64,000 nucleotides of DNA from Candidatus Lernaella stagnicola (GTDB lineage Bacteria; Lernaellota; Lernaellaia; Lernaellales; Lernaellaceae), in the NCBI GenBank assembly GCA_030765525.1, contig JAVCCK010000010.1, positions 1 to 64,000 on the forward strand, given 5' to 3'. Each line of letters starts with the position of its first letter. Position 1 is the first letter of the stretch. Both the position numbers and the translations under genes were made by a program. Shown here one piece after another: positions 23,253 through 31,634 of the stretch. A model generated the notes under the pieces. The model was not told the origin of the DNA and ran no database searches. It saw only the letters and a program-made list of their open reading frames with translations.

Positions 23253-26177
23253 ATGAGACACTTTTTGCCCGTTGCTTTGCTGTCCTTGGTTGTGGCGCTT
23301 GCCGCCGCGGCGGCGGGCCCGTCCGCCGAATTCGTGGTGCTGCGCGGCGCGCGAGGGCCGGTCGCCGTATCCGCGCCTGCCTCGGTCGAAACCGCTCTCG
23401 CCCTGCTCGTCGAAGGCTCGCCTCAACACGCGTCGTATTTTCCGCACGGCACGCAAATCGACGGCGTGATCGCCGCGCCCGGTGGTTACACATTGCGCGT
23501 CACCTTTCCGCCCGGCGCATTGGACGACAACGCCGACCCGATGATGCATGCCCTTGGCGTGACGATGCACTCACTGGCTCCCGGCAAGCGATGCGAGGTG
23601 ATGGCCCGCTTCGCCGGGCAATCCTCATACGTGCCGATCGGGCGCCTGCTGCCGCCGCCCGCGCCGGTGCCCGATAAGCCGTACGAAGACGCCGGCAAAT
23701 TCGTCGGCCCGCCCGGTTTCGGCCAGCCGCAGCCGACCGGCTTTCTCGCCGGGCGAAGTGTCTTTCTGGCGCCGGGGCACGGCTGGTACTGGAGCGACAC
23801 GCTCGCCCGCTGGACGACCCAACGCGGCAACACCAACGGCCTCGTCGAAGATTTTTCCAACCCCGAACCCGTGCTGCAATATTTGCAGCCGTATCTTTGG
23901 AACGCGGGGGCGCTGGTCTACACCGTGCGCGAACGCGACATGAACACGGCGATGGACATCCTCGACAACGACGACCCGCGCGTCGAAACGACCGGTTCGT
24001 GGTTCGCATCCACCTCCGTCGGTAACTACTACGGCGACGACTACCTGGCCGCGCCCGTCGCCGCTGTGCCCGACGCCTTCGCCGCCTTTTCCGCCGACAT
24101 CCCGGCCGACGGCTTCTACCATGTGTACGTGTGGTACACGGCGGCGGAAAACCGCGCCACGGATTGCCACATCACCGTGCAACACGCCGACGGCGATACG
24201 CTGATCGTCCAAAATCTGCGTCGCGATGCCTTCACGTGGAAAGACCTCGGCCGTTACTACTTCCGCACCGCCGACCGGCCCGAACGCCGCCGCGTCGTGA
24301 TCTCGAACGAGGGCGACGATCCCGCAACCTACGTCGTGGCCGATGCCGTGCGCTTTGGCGGCGGCACCCACGAGGGCTCCGGCAAGCCGCGCTGGGAAAT
24401 GTCCGGCATGTACTACGCGCCCTTCATGGGCTGCCCCGAGTGCGCGACGAATACCGTGACGACCATGCCGCGGCTCACCAAGTGGGAACACGAGGCGGGC
24501 TGGGAAGACGGCATCTACTTAAGCTGGCACACCAACGCCCCGAATCCCGGCACCGGCACCAGTAGTTTCGCCTACGCTTCCGGCGGCTGGGACGCGCCCT
24601 TCGACGGCGTGCCGGGCAGCCTGGATTTGCGCGCGGCGATTCACGCGGAAATCGTCGGCGACGTTCGCGCCGGGTGGGACGCGGCGTGGGTCGACCGCGG
24701 CGAACACACGAACTGGTACGGCGAGATCAACCCCAACTACAATGACGAAACGCCGGGCATCATTTTCGAGGTCGCTTTCCACGACACGCCCGGCGATGCC
24801 GAAGATCTCAAAGAACCCGCGTTTCGCAAACTGGTGGCGCGGGCGGTGTACCAGGGTGTCGTGCGGTACTACGCGGCGCGCGACGGTCTCACGCCGCACT
24901 TTTTGCCCGAATCGCCCCAAGCGCCCGCACTCCGTTGGCGCGACGGCGAGGCGTTCGTGTCCTGGAATCCATCGCCCTTCGATTTCGGCGGCCTGGCCGG
25001 CGACCCGGCCGACTCGTACCGCATCTACGTCAGCCGCACGGGAAAGGGTGTTTCCTTCGGCGTGACCAGCAATGAAACGCAAGCCGCGTTGGCGCTCGAT
25101 GCGAAAGCCACGGGGGTCGTTCGTTACGGACGCATCACGGCGGTTAACGAGGGCGGCGAAAGTTTCCCGACCCAAACCCTCGCGCTGTCCACCGGCGACG
25201 GCCCGCGGGTGTTGATCGTCGACGCCTACGAGCGCCTGGATCGCCACGCGAACGTGCCCGAGGCCTTCGAAAGCGGCACCATCGAGCGCGGCTATCTCGA
25301 CCGCATGAACAGCTACGATTACGTCATCGCCCACGCGCAGGCGTTGTGGAAAGCGGGTTTCGATTTCGATTCCGCCGACAGTGACGCCCTAGTCGAGGGT
25401 TTCGTCGATCTGGCCGAGTATCCGGCGGTGGTGTGGATTTGCGGGGAGGATTCCATTGCCGACATGGCGCTCTCGCCCGCCGAGCAGGATTTGATTGCCG
25501 ACTACCTGGACGGCGGCGGGGCGCTGTTTATCTCGGGCTCGGAAATCGGTTGGGACCTGTGGGAATACGGGTCGGCGGCCGATCGCTTGTTCTACACCGA
25601 CTACCTGCGCGCCACGTATGTCGCCGACTCCAGCGGCGTCGGCGTGGTTGATACCACAGGCATCTTCGCGGGCATCGGGCCGTTCGATTTCGATTACCTC
25701 GACTATGAAATCTACGCCGCGAACTACCCCGACGCGCTGGCCGCCTTGCCCGGCGGCTCGACAGCGATGGGTTACGTGGGCACCGATTTCGGCGCCGCCG
25801 TCACGGCCAACACCGAGACGTTTCGCGTGGTGTACCTGGGTTTTCCTTTTGAGACGATTTACCACCGGGGCGCGCGCGAACTGATCATGACCGCCGCGAT
25901 GGATTTCCTGGTGCCCGGCGACGATGATGATGACGATGACGACGATGATAACGATGACGACAATGACGATGACAACGATGATAACAATGACGACACGCCG
26001 CCGGTTGATGACGACACGACGCCAATCGATGACGACACAACCGCAATCGATGACGACAACAATGACGATCAAGACACATTGGATGACGATGACACTGCGG
26101 ATGACACCGATGACGAGGACACAACGGCCGCCGACGACGACGATGACGACAACAATCGCGGGGTCTGCGGCTGCTAG
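23253..26177 (+). CDS. Secreted amidase-like protein with golvesin-type insert and Asp-rich tail ending Cys-Gly-Cys
   Basis: 974 residues with a signal peptide (about 1-22). Residues about 165-240 carry SVFLAPGHGWYWS (His near 176), the opening of an N-acetylmuramoyl-L-alanine amidase-like fold. A beta-sandwich insert at about 245-375 (TTGSWFASTSVGNYYGDDYL, DGFYHVYVWYT) resembles the golvesin/Xly carbohydrate-binding domain, after which the amidase-like part resumes (IYLSWHTNAPNPGTGTSSF, then GIIFEVAFHD). A fibronectin-like stretch (about 560-650) and a Rossmann-like region (RVLIVDAYERLD, YPAVVWICGED) follow. The last 85 residues are Asp/Asn/Thr-rich and the chain ends NNRGVCGC. Similar proteins are often labelled xanthan lyase or amidase. 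The same tail occurs on the M14 peptidase at 28861. ATG 23253 has only a weak ribosome site. Confidence 0.8.
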   Translation: MRHFLPVALLSLVVALAAAAAGPSAEFVVLRGARGPVAVSAPASVETALALLVEGSPQHASYFPHGTQIDGVIAAPGGYTLRVTFPPGALDDNADPMMHALGVTMHSLAPGKRCEVMARFAGQSSYVPIGRLLPPPAPVPDKPYEDAGKFVGPPGFGQPQPTGFLAGRSVFLAPGHGWYWSDTLARWTTQRGNTNGLVEDFSNPEPVLQYLQPYLWNAGALVYTVRERDMNTAMDILDNDDPRVETTGSWFASTSVGNYYGDDYLAAPVAAVPDAFAAFSADIPADGFYHVYVWYTAAENRATDCHITVQHADGDTLIVQNLRRDAFTWKDLGRYYFRTADRPERRRVVISNEGDDPATYVVADAVRFGGGTHEGSGKPRWEMSGMYYAPFMGCPECATNTVTTMPRLTKWEHEAGWEDGIYLSWHTNAPNPGTGTSSFAYASGGWDAPFDGVPGSLDLRAAIHAEIVGDVRAGWDAAWVDRGEHTNWYGEINPNYNDETPGIIFEVAFHDTPGDAEDLKEPAFRKLVARAVYQGVVRYYAARDGLTPHFLPESPQAPALRWRDGEAFVSWNPSPFDFGGLAGDPADSYRIYVSRTGKGVSFGVTSNETQAALALDAKATGVVRYGRITAVNEGGESFPTQTLALSTGDGPRVLIVDAYERLDRHANVPEAFESGTIERGYLDRMNSYDYVIAHAQALWKAGFDFDSADSDALVEGFVDLAEYPAVVWICGEDSIADMALSPAEQDLIADYLDGGGALFISGSEIGWDLWEYGSAADRLFYTDYLRATYVADSSGVGVVDTTGIFAGIGPFDFDYLDYEIYAANYPDALAALPGGSTAMGYVGTDFGAAVTANTETFRVVYLGFPFETIYHRGARELIMTAAMDFLVPGDDDDDDDDDDNDDDNDDDNDDNNDDTPPVDDDTTPIDDDTTAIDDDNNDDQDTLDDDDTADDTDDEDTTAADDDDDDNNRGVCGC
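25918..26145 (+). repeat. GAT/GAC/AAT codon-repeat tract encoding the Asp/Asn-rich tail
   Basis: Low-complexity run of GATGACGAC- and AATGAC-type words within the amidase gene, in frame with the Asp/Asn-rich tail. Synonymous GAT and GAC are mixed, so the amino acid pattern is kept more strictly than the DNA repeat. Confidence 0.8.
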
Positions 26178-26180
26178 GAA

Positions 26181-26412
26181 TTAAAGTATCTTTAGATTAA
26201 ATATCAATAGGCTGACCACGCCGAAGAGCAAGAAAATTCTCCCGACGAATTTAAAGCCATACTGGTAGAAACGCCCAGCGTTCTCGCCATAACGCACGCC
26301 CCACAATTGATTTAGCGACTCCACCACCCACTTGGCCAACGCCTTGCTCAGCAGCAATAAAACTCAAACCGAAAACGATGATCATGATCGAGACGAAAAG
26401 GGGTATCTCCAA
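26181..26412 (-). pseudogene. Frameshifted small two-TM membrane protein
   Basis: Read on the minus strand, GGGAGG is followed after six bases by TTG at 26412 and a frame reading LEIPLFVSIMIIVFGLS. The protein-like signal then continues one frame over as LSKALAKWVVESLNQLWG, followed by RYGENAGRFYQYGFKFVG and a second hydrophobic segment ending FNLKIL at the TAA (26181). Removing one base from the AAAA run at 26359-26362 (TTTT on the coding strand) would give one continuous 76-residue protein with two membrane segments. Either the gene is broken, the assembly has a homopolymer error, or slippage is used. It lies 39 bases after the microprotein gene, at the end of the acylation operon. Family not recognised. 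Confidence 0.6.
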
Positions 26413-26451
26413 CAAAAACCTCCCGCCCGAACGCCTGCGTAAAGCGCCCGT

Positions 26452-26574
26452 TTAGAAACCGCGATAAATCACGCTCGCCCCGCCTTGCCCCCACGCGAGC
26501 AGCGCCAAAAGCACGGCAAAAATACCGGTGGCGACCAAGAAGCCGAATAGCGCGTCCTGCAACCAGCTTCGCAT
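26452..26574 (-). CDS. DltX-like acyl-shuttle microprotein (40 aa, ends VIYRGF)
   Basis: 40 residues. The start ATG 26574 comes one base after the MBOAT stop and is preceded by GGGAGGGTGAG, so translation is well supported. It begins MRSWLQD, has a single membrane helix (about 8-28), and a short C-terminal piece GQGGASVIYRGF. The positive N-terminus predicts N-in, C-out topology. In the Dlt pathway a membrane microprotein, DltX, ends in a hexapeptide whose Tyr carries the acyl group from the MBOAT protein to a serine transferase. The terminal VIYRGF here has the same Ile-Tyr-x-x-Phe form, and the two expected partners are the two genes directly upstream. Inferred role: the acyl carrier between them. 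Function unproven. Confidence 0.75.
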   Translation of the reverse strand: MRSWLQDALFGFLVATGIFAVLLALLAWGQGGASVIYRGF

Positions 26575-26575
26575 C

Positions 26576-27691
26576 TCACCCTCCCCAACCGACGAGCGCC
26601 GCGGCAATACGCATCACGCCGGAGGTGTCGACGAAAAAGAACAGCCAACCGAAGGCCACGTAATGAAAGGTGAACAGCACGGCCAGCGTCCGCCGCAGCG
26701 GCCGCGGGTTGTCGTTCGGTTTGCCGCGCGCGCGTCGCCACAAGGTAAAGACCACGAGGCCGACGACGTGATAGATGCCGAACAGCGCGAAGCGCGGCGC
26801 GAGGCCGTGCCACAAGGCGATCAGCATCATCGTCGCCGACAGGTTCAACAGTTCGCGCGCAAATCCGCGCCGGTTGCCGCCCAGCGGAATGTAAATGTAG
26901 TCGCGCAGAAAACCCGTCAGGGTCATGTGCCAGTGCCGCCAGAAATCGCGGATGTTGGTTCGCAAATACGGCCAGTCGAAATTCTCCGGCACGCGGTAAC
27001 CAAGCAGCCGCGCGAGCCCGATCGCGATATCCGAATAGCCTGCGAAATCGAAGTACAGCCAAAACGCCCCGGCGTACAAAAGCAGCCACGCATCGAGGGT
27101 GCGCAGCTCCGGCTGCCCGGCGAAAATCGTGACGAATTCCTGGCACGGCCACGCCAGCACGAGTACTTTCAGCAGACCCGCACCGATGCGCGGCAAGCCC
27201 GCGCGCCACCGCGTGGCGGTGCTTTCGTCGAGGCGGCGAAAATCGCCGTAGCGCTTGATCGGCCCGGCCATGACCGTCGGAAAAAACAGCAGGAAGTGAA
27301 AAAAATCAGCCAGGCCGCGCGGTTTGATTGTCCCGCGTCGCGCTTCCACGGCGAAGGAAATCGCCGAGAAGGCCAAGTACGACAGGCCCAGCGGCACCAG
27401 TGGATTCGCGATAGCTTCCAACGGCGAGGTGCCTGCCGATGCGGCGTAGGCTTTGAACCCGACCAGCAGGCCCACCGCCAACGCAACTGCCGCGCCGGTC
27501 CACCCGCGGCGCACCAAAATGTAGACGCCCAATCCTAGAACGCCAATCGGTATCAGCGCGGTCGGCTGCACCAATAAAAACAACTCGATGCCGAAGAAGA
27601 ACAGCACCCAACGCCGCGCCTTTTCATAACGCATCATCGACGCGGCTAGAACCGCGGCCCCGGCGAAAGCGGCGAACCACCAGCCGATCAT
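26576..27691 (-). CDS. Membrane-bound O-acyltransferase (MBOAT; DltB/AlgI-like)
   Basis: 371 residues with about ten hydrophobic segments. ATG 27691 overlaps the SGNH gene stop as ATGA, and GGAG lies upstream. Family signatures: YLAFSAISFAVEARRG, FFPTVMAGPIKRY, DFAGYSDIAIGLARLLGY, then FWRHWHMTLTGFLRDYIYIP and the catalytic-His segment LIALWHGLAPRFALFGIYH. These proteins move an acyl group across the inner membrane onto an exported polymer. The C-terminus lacks the Tyr-containing shuttle hexapeptide that many Gram-negative family members carry, which fits its presence on the next small gene. No donor-loading genes such as dltA or dltC are nearby, so the acyl donor is unknown. Confidence 0.92.
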   Translation of the reverse strand: MIGWWFAAFAGAAVLAASMMRYEKARRWVLFFFGIELFLLVQPTALIPIGVLGLGVYILVRRGWTGAAVALAVGLLVGFKAYAASAGTSPLEAIANPLVPLGLSYLAFSAISFAVEARRGTIKPRGLADFFHFLLFFPTVMAGPIKRYGDFRRLDESTATRWRAGLPRIGAGLLKVLVLAWPCQEFVTIFAGQPELRTLDAWLLLYAGAFWLYFDFAGYSDIAIGLARLLGYRVPENFDWPYLRTNIRDFWRHWHMTLTGFLRDYIYIPLGGNRRGFARELLNLSATMMLIALWHGLAPRFALFGIYHVVGLVVFTLWRRARGKPNDNPRPLRRTLAVLFTFHYVAFGWLFFFVDTSGVMRIAAALVGWGG

Positions 27692-28749
27692 GGTCCGGTC
27701 TCCGGCGAAGTGAGGTGCCACGCCGCGAGCTTTTCGCCGAACAGGCGATTACCCTCGGCGCACAGGTGATGCGAATCGACGAAAACCTCGCTGCCGACCC
27801 AATCGCGACCATCAAGGAAGACGCCGCCGCTTGCTTCTATTCGGCGGCGCACGAAACGAACGTTGTCCGCGTAGCCCGCCGCATCCCACAGCGCGTAACG
27901 ATCCAGCATGGCCCGATTGACCGGCGCGTTGATCACGATGAACTCGGCGCCGGCGGCCCGCGCCGTCCGGCCAAGCGCGTCGAGCGTGCGCACCGCCTCG
28001 CGCTGCGGCCCCATCTTCGGCAGATTGAACGCCGCGCGTACCCGCCTCAGGGCGTCTTCATTCCACGCGGTATCCGACCACCGGCGGGGTGGTCCGATGC
28101 CCAAATCCCGCGCGGCGGCGTCGCGCCATCCCACCAACGAAGCGACGTAGAAAAACCGTGCCACGCCGCGATCGGGCGGGGTGCCCCACAGCGATCCGAC
28201 GAGCCAGCCGCGGTTGCGAATCAGGCTGACGTGTTGGTCCAAGAAGCCCTGCAGGCGTGCTTCCACGCGCTGGGCGGCGGTTTTGTTTTCGGGGATCGCC
28301 AAGCCGAGCCGGCCCGCGTAGGCCTTGTTCCACAAGGGCCGCTGCAACGCAACGTAATTGAGCAGCAGAAACACGGTCTGCAATTTCGCGGCGGAAAGGT
28401 CCTCCACGACGCGCCGGTTCAAGTCGAGCGACGAGCCGGCGAGCCCGGCGTTGACGACGCGCACCTGGTCGCGCGTGGCCGCCGGCAGCGCCAGGTGGTA
28501 GCCATAGGGAATCGTGCCGCGGTCGCCTTCGGTCGCCCCACCCTGCAGCGCCGAATCGCCGACAAACAACACTTTGGGCCGCGTATCGCGCACGAGGTTT
28601 GCTTTCAATTCGGGGTAACCGGCCAGGCTGTGGACGAGAAAACGGAAATCCTGTCGCCCCACGCGCTCGCGCAGCGAATGGTCCAGCCACGCCTGCGCCA
28701 ACGCCAAGAGGGCGACCAAGCTCACGACGGCGAAAATCGCCCGCCGCAT
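27688..28749 (-). CDS. SGNH-type acyltransferase/esterase, DltD- or AlgJ-like
   Basis: 353 residues from ATG 28749; a GTG at 28773 is an alternative, and neither has a good ribosome site. An N-terminal membrane anchor (about 4-20) is followed by an extracytoplasmic SGNH domain: KVLFVGDSALQGG with the nucleophile Ser, NAGLAGSSLDLNRR, an FIVINAPVNRAM strand and the C-terminal DSHHLCAEGNRLF carrying the Asp-x-x-His pair. In acylation systems such a protein takes the acyl group from the shuttle Tyr and puts it on the final polymer. First gene of the operon; it overlaps MBOAT by four bases. Confidence 0.85.
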   Translation of the reverse strand: MRRAIFAVVSLVALLALAQAWLDHSLRERVGRQDFRFLVHSLAGYPELKANLVRDTRPKVLFVGDSALQGGATEGDRGTIPYGYHLALPAATRDQVRVVNAGLAGSSLDLNRRVVEDLSAAKLQTVFLLLNYVALQRPLWNKAYAGRLGLAIPENKTAAQRVEARLQGFLDQHVSLIRNRGWLVGSLWGTPPDRGVARFFYVASLVGWRDAAARDLGIGPPRRWSDTAWNEDALRRVRAAFNLPKMGPQREAVRTLDALGRTARAAGAEFIVINAPVNRAMLDRYALWDAAGYADNVRFVRRRIEASGGVFLDGRDWVGSEVFVDSHHLCAEGNRLFGEKLAAWHLTSPETGP

Positions 28750-28860
28750 AAATCGGGATTCGGATTGATTCACGGCCTCGAATTGTAACACGATTCCGCT
28801 TCCGGATTTGACGGGATCGACCCCGCCTTCTAAGCTGGCGTGTCTTGTTTTTGGGAGTAA

Positions 28861-31620
28861 ATGATGAACCGTTTCTTTCTCGGATGTCTTCTGGTCGCGG
28901 CCGTGATCGCCGTCGCCGGTCCTGTTTGGGCCGAGCCGGTGAAAACCGTCGCCGAAATTTACGCGCCCGATTTCGCCACGATCGACCGCCTCGCCACGTT
29001 CGATGTCGGTTTTGAAGATCACGACCGTCCCGACTGGGTGCGCATCGTGACCTACCGCGACGAGTTGGCCGAGATCGAAAAGGCCGGCTTCGAGGTCGAA
29101 ATCCTCATCGACGATTTGGACGCCTGGGTGCAGGCGCGCAACGAATCTCTGCGTTCGCGGCCCGCCGAAGCGCCGCCGGTCGACGTCGTGCTGGACCACT
29201 ATGTCACCCACGCCGAGATGACAACCTTCCTCACGGAACTGGCGTCGGCACACCCGGATATCATGTCCGTGCGCGTGCTCGGCACGAGCGTCGAGGGGCG
29301 CGAACTATTCGAAATCAAGATATCCGACAACGTCGGCACCAACGAGCCGGAGCCCGCGGTTCACTTTGAGTACAACATTCACGGTGACGAAATCGCCGCT
29401 TACATGTTCGCTTTGTTCACCATCGAATGGCTCGTTACCGACTACGCCACCGATCCGGATGTGCAGGCCCTCGTGGACGGCCGGGAAATTTTCATCGAGC
29501 CGTTGACCAACCCGGACGGCAACGCCGACGATCCGGTTTGGGGCCGCAGTCGTTACAATGCCAACGGTGTAGACATGAATCGTAACTTCGGCTTCATGTG
29601 GGATCCTTACGAATGGAATTCGGGCCCGGCCCCACACAGCGAGCCGGAAACCCAAGCCTTGACCGGCTCGTGGGCGGGCGCGCAGCCCTACATGGCGGCG
29701 CTTTCCGCGCACAGCGGCACGGTGGTTTTCCTTTACCCGTGGGGATATCGCGGCGGTAACCCGGCCGACGGCGCTGAGTTCGCCTACCTGGCCGGCCAGT
29801 ACATCTACCCGAATTACTGCACCGACCTCAACATGGACACGGCCGGCACGTGCTTCGGTGTGTTGTATCAAGCGGTAGGGGTGTCCAACGACGAGCAATA
29901 CGGCGCCCATGGCATGTTGGGTTTTACCCCCGAGGTTAGCTACACGAAGGAATGCTCCTTCGCCACCAGCCAGCAGGTGTTCGTCGATCACCAACCCGCG
30001 ATTCAGTGGTTGATCGAGCAAATGGACGAAGGCCTGCACGGCTTCGTCAAAGACGCGGGCACGAGCGACCCGATCGGCGCGTTGATCGAAGTCGAAGGCA
30101 AGTGGATGACGTTCAGCGACTATGAGGTCGGCGATTACCACAAGTACCTGCGGGCGGGAACCTACGACGTGCGGGTCTCGGCCAACGGTTATGAACCGCA
30201 AACCGCGACGATCACCATTACCGACGGCACGCCCTCCCAACGTGACTTCCTGTTGACTGCCGCCGCCGAACCCGAGACCTTTGCCTGGCGGTGGTTGATC
30301 AGTGACATGCCGAATTATTACGAATCGACCCACACGGCCAGTGATGCCTTCGGCCCGCCGGACAGCGACTACATCTCCATCGGCTTCGGCGGCGAGGTCG
30401 TGCTCGACCTGGGCCCCGACGGCATCAGCGACAGCGCCGGCACCGACCTGATGGTCTACGAAGCGGGTAGCGACGGCGACGAATCTTTCACCCTGGCGGG
30501 TTGCATCGACTCGCCGCACGGACCGTGGACCGCGCTCGGTCCGGGCTCCGGCACGACGGCCTTCGACCTTAACGGCACGGGCTTGGCAACGGTGCGCTAC
30601 GTGAAGATCACCGACGCCGCCGAGTTCGCCGACGGCGCAAAAGCCAGCGACGACGGCTACGATCTCGACGCCATCGGTTCACCCGCTTTCGTCGCTTCGT
30701 TCACGGCCACGCCCACGACCGGCGAGCCGCCGTTGACGGTAACTTTCGGCGATCGCTCCACCGGCACCCCCACCGTATGGGAGTGGGATTTCGGCGACGG
30801 CGAATCGTCCACGGTGCAAAATCCGGTGCATGAGTACGACGAAATCGGCACCTATGACGTAACGTTGACCGTCACCGGAGCCGAAGGCACGCGCACGTTG
30901 ACGAAGATGAATTACATCGAAGTCACCTACGCGCCGCCGGTCGCTTCGTTCACGGCCGCGCCGACTGTTGGTCAAGTGCCGTTGACCGTGAACTTCACCA
31001 ACAGTTCCACCGGCACGATCGCCGAATACGCCTGGACATTCGGGGATGGCGGCACGTCCGCCGAAGAAAACCCGAGCCACGTTTATGAGGCACCCGGACG
31101 CTACTCGGTCGAATTGACCATCACCGGTCCGGGCGGGGAAGATTCCCAGTACCGCTGGCGGCTCGTACGGACCACATGCGGCCCGCCGGTCGCCGACTTC
31201 GAGGCCGACGTAACAACCGGCCCGACCCCGCTCGACGTGCAGTTCGGCAACCTCACGCAAGCCGCCGACGCCTGCCCCGCCACGTACGCCTGGCAGTTCG
31301 GCGATGGCGCCACGTCCACCGAGGAGGAGCCCGCGCATTCATACACGACGCCGGGCAGCTATACGGTGACGCTCACCGCGACCAGCGAAGGCGGCAACGA
31401 CACCGAGGCCAAAAACGCTTACATCGTGGTGACCGAGCCGGGCGATGATGACGACGATGACGACACCACCCCCGGCGATGACGACACCACGCCCGCCGAT
31501 GACGACGATGACGACGACAATGACGACAACGATGACGACAACGGCGATGATGACGACGACACCGGGCCCGTCGAAGGTGACGATGATGACGACGACAACG
31601 ATAGCGGCTGTGGTTGCTGA
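28861..31620 (+). CDS. Secreted M14 zinc carboxypeptidase with PKD domains and Asp-rich tail ending Cys-Gly-Cys
   Basis: 919 residues. Signal peptide 1-24. The M14 catalytic domain (about 110-390) has the zinc ligands in NIHGDE (His174, Glu177) and SAHSG, substrate residues in VDMNRNFGF, and the catalytic Glu in FTPEVSYTKE. A CarboxypepD-regulatory-like domain follows (about 395-465), then a jelly-roll-like stretch (about 480-605), then three PKD-type repeats (VWEWDFGDGESST, YAWTFGDGGTS and YAWQFGDGATS are the signatures). The last 50-60 residues are Asp-rich and the chain ends NDSGCGC. It should digest peptides outside the cell or on its surface. A small lipoprotein gene follows after 14 bases. 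Confidence 0.92.
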   Translation: MMNRFFLGCLLVAAVIAVAGPVWAEPVKTVAEIYAPDFATIDRLATFDVGFEDHDRPDWVRIVTYRDELAEIEKAGFEVEILIDDLDAWVQARNESLRSRPAEAPPVDVVLDHYVTHAEMTTFLTELASAHPDIMSVRVLGTSVEGRELFEIKISDNVGTNEPEPAVHFEYNIHGDEIAAYMFALFTIEWLVTDYATDPDVQALVDGREIFIEPLTNPDGNADDPVWGRSRYNANGVDMNRNFGFMWDPYEWNSGPAPHSEPETQALTGSWAGAQPYMAALSAHSGTVVFLYPWGYRGGNPADGAEFAYLAGQYIYPNYCTDLNMDTAGTCFGVLYQAVGVSNDEQYGAHGMLGFTPEVSYTKECSFATSQQVFVDHQPAIQWLIEQMDEGLHGFVKDAGTSDPIGALIEVEGKWMTFSDYEVGDYHKYLRAGTYDVRVSANGYEPQTATITITDGTPSQRDFLLTAAAEPETFAWRWLISDMPNYYESTHTASDAFGPPDSDYISIGFGGEVVLDLGPDGISDSAGTDLMVYEAGSDGDESFTLAGCIDSPHGPWTALGPGSGTTAFDLNGTGLATVRYVKITDAAEFADGAKASDDGYDLDAIGSPAFVASFTATPTTGEPPLTVTFGDRSTGTPTVWEWDFGDGESSTVQNPVHEYDEIGTYDVTLTVTGAEGTRTLTKMNYIEVTYAPPVASFTAAPTVGQVPLTVNFTNSSTGTIAEYAWTFGDGGTSAEENPSHVYEAPGRYSVELTITGPGGEDSQYRWRLVRTTCGPPVADFEADVTTGPTPLDVQFGNLTQAADACPATYAWQFGDGATSTEEEPAHSYTTPGSYTVTLTATSEGGNDTEAKNAYIVVTEPGDDDDDDDTTPGDDDTTPADDDDDDDNDDNDDDNGDDDDDTGPVEGDDDDDDNDSGCGC
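31441..31612 (+). repeat. GAT/GAC codon-repeat tract encoding the Asp-rich tail
   Basis: Low-complexity run of GATGACGAC-type words in frame with the end of the M14 peptidase gene, parallel to that at 25918-26145. Confidence 0.8.
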
Positions 31621-31634
31621 GAAGGAGAACTCAC

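Noticed and set aside
25918-26145. Tandem GAT/GAC words considered as a CRISPR-like or satellite array
   Set aside because: No unit of constant length with spacers; it is codon repetition inside a coding frame.
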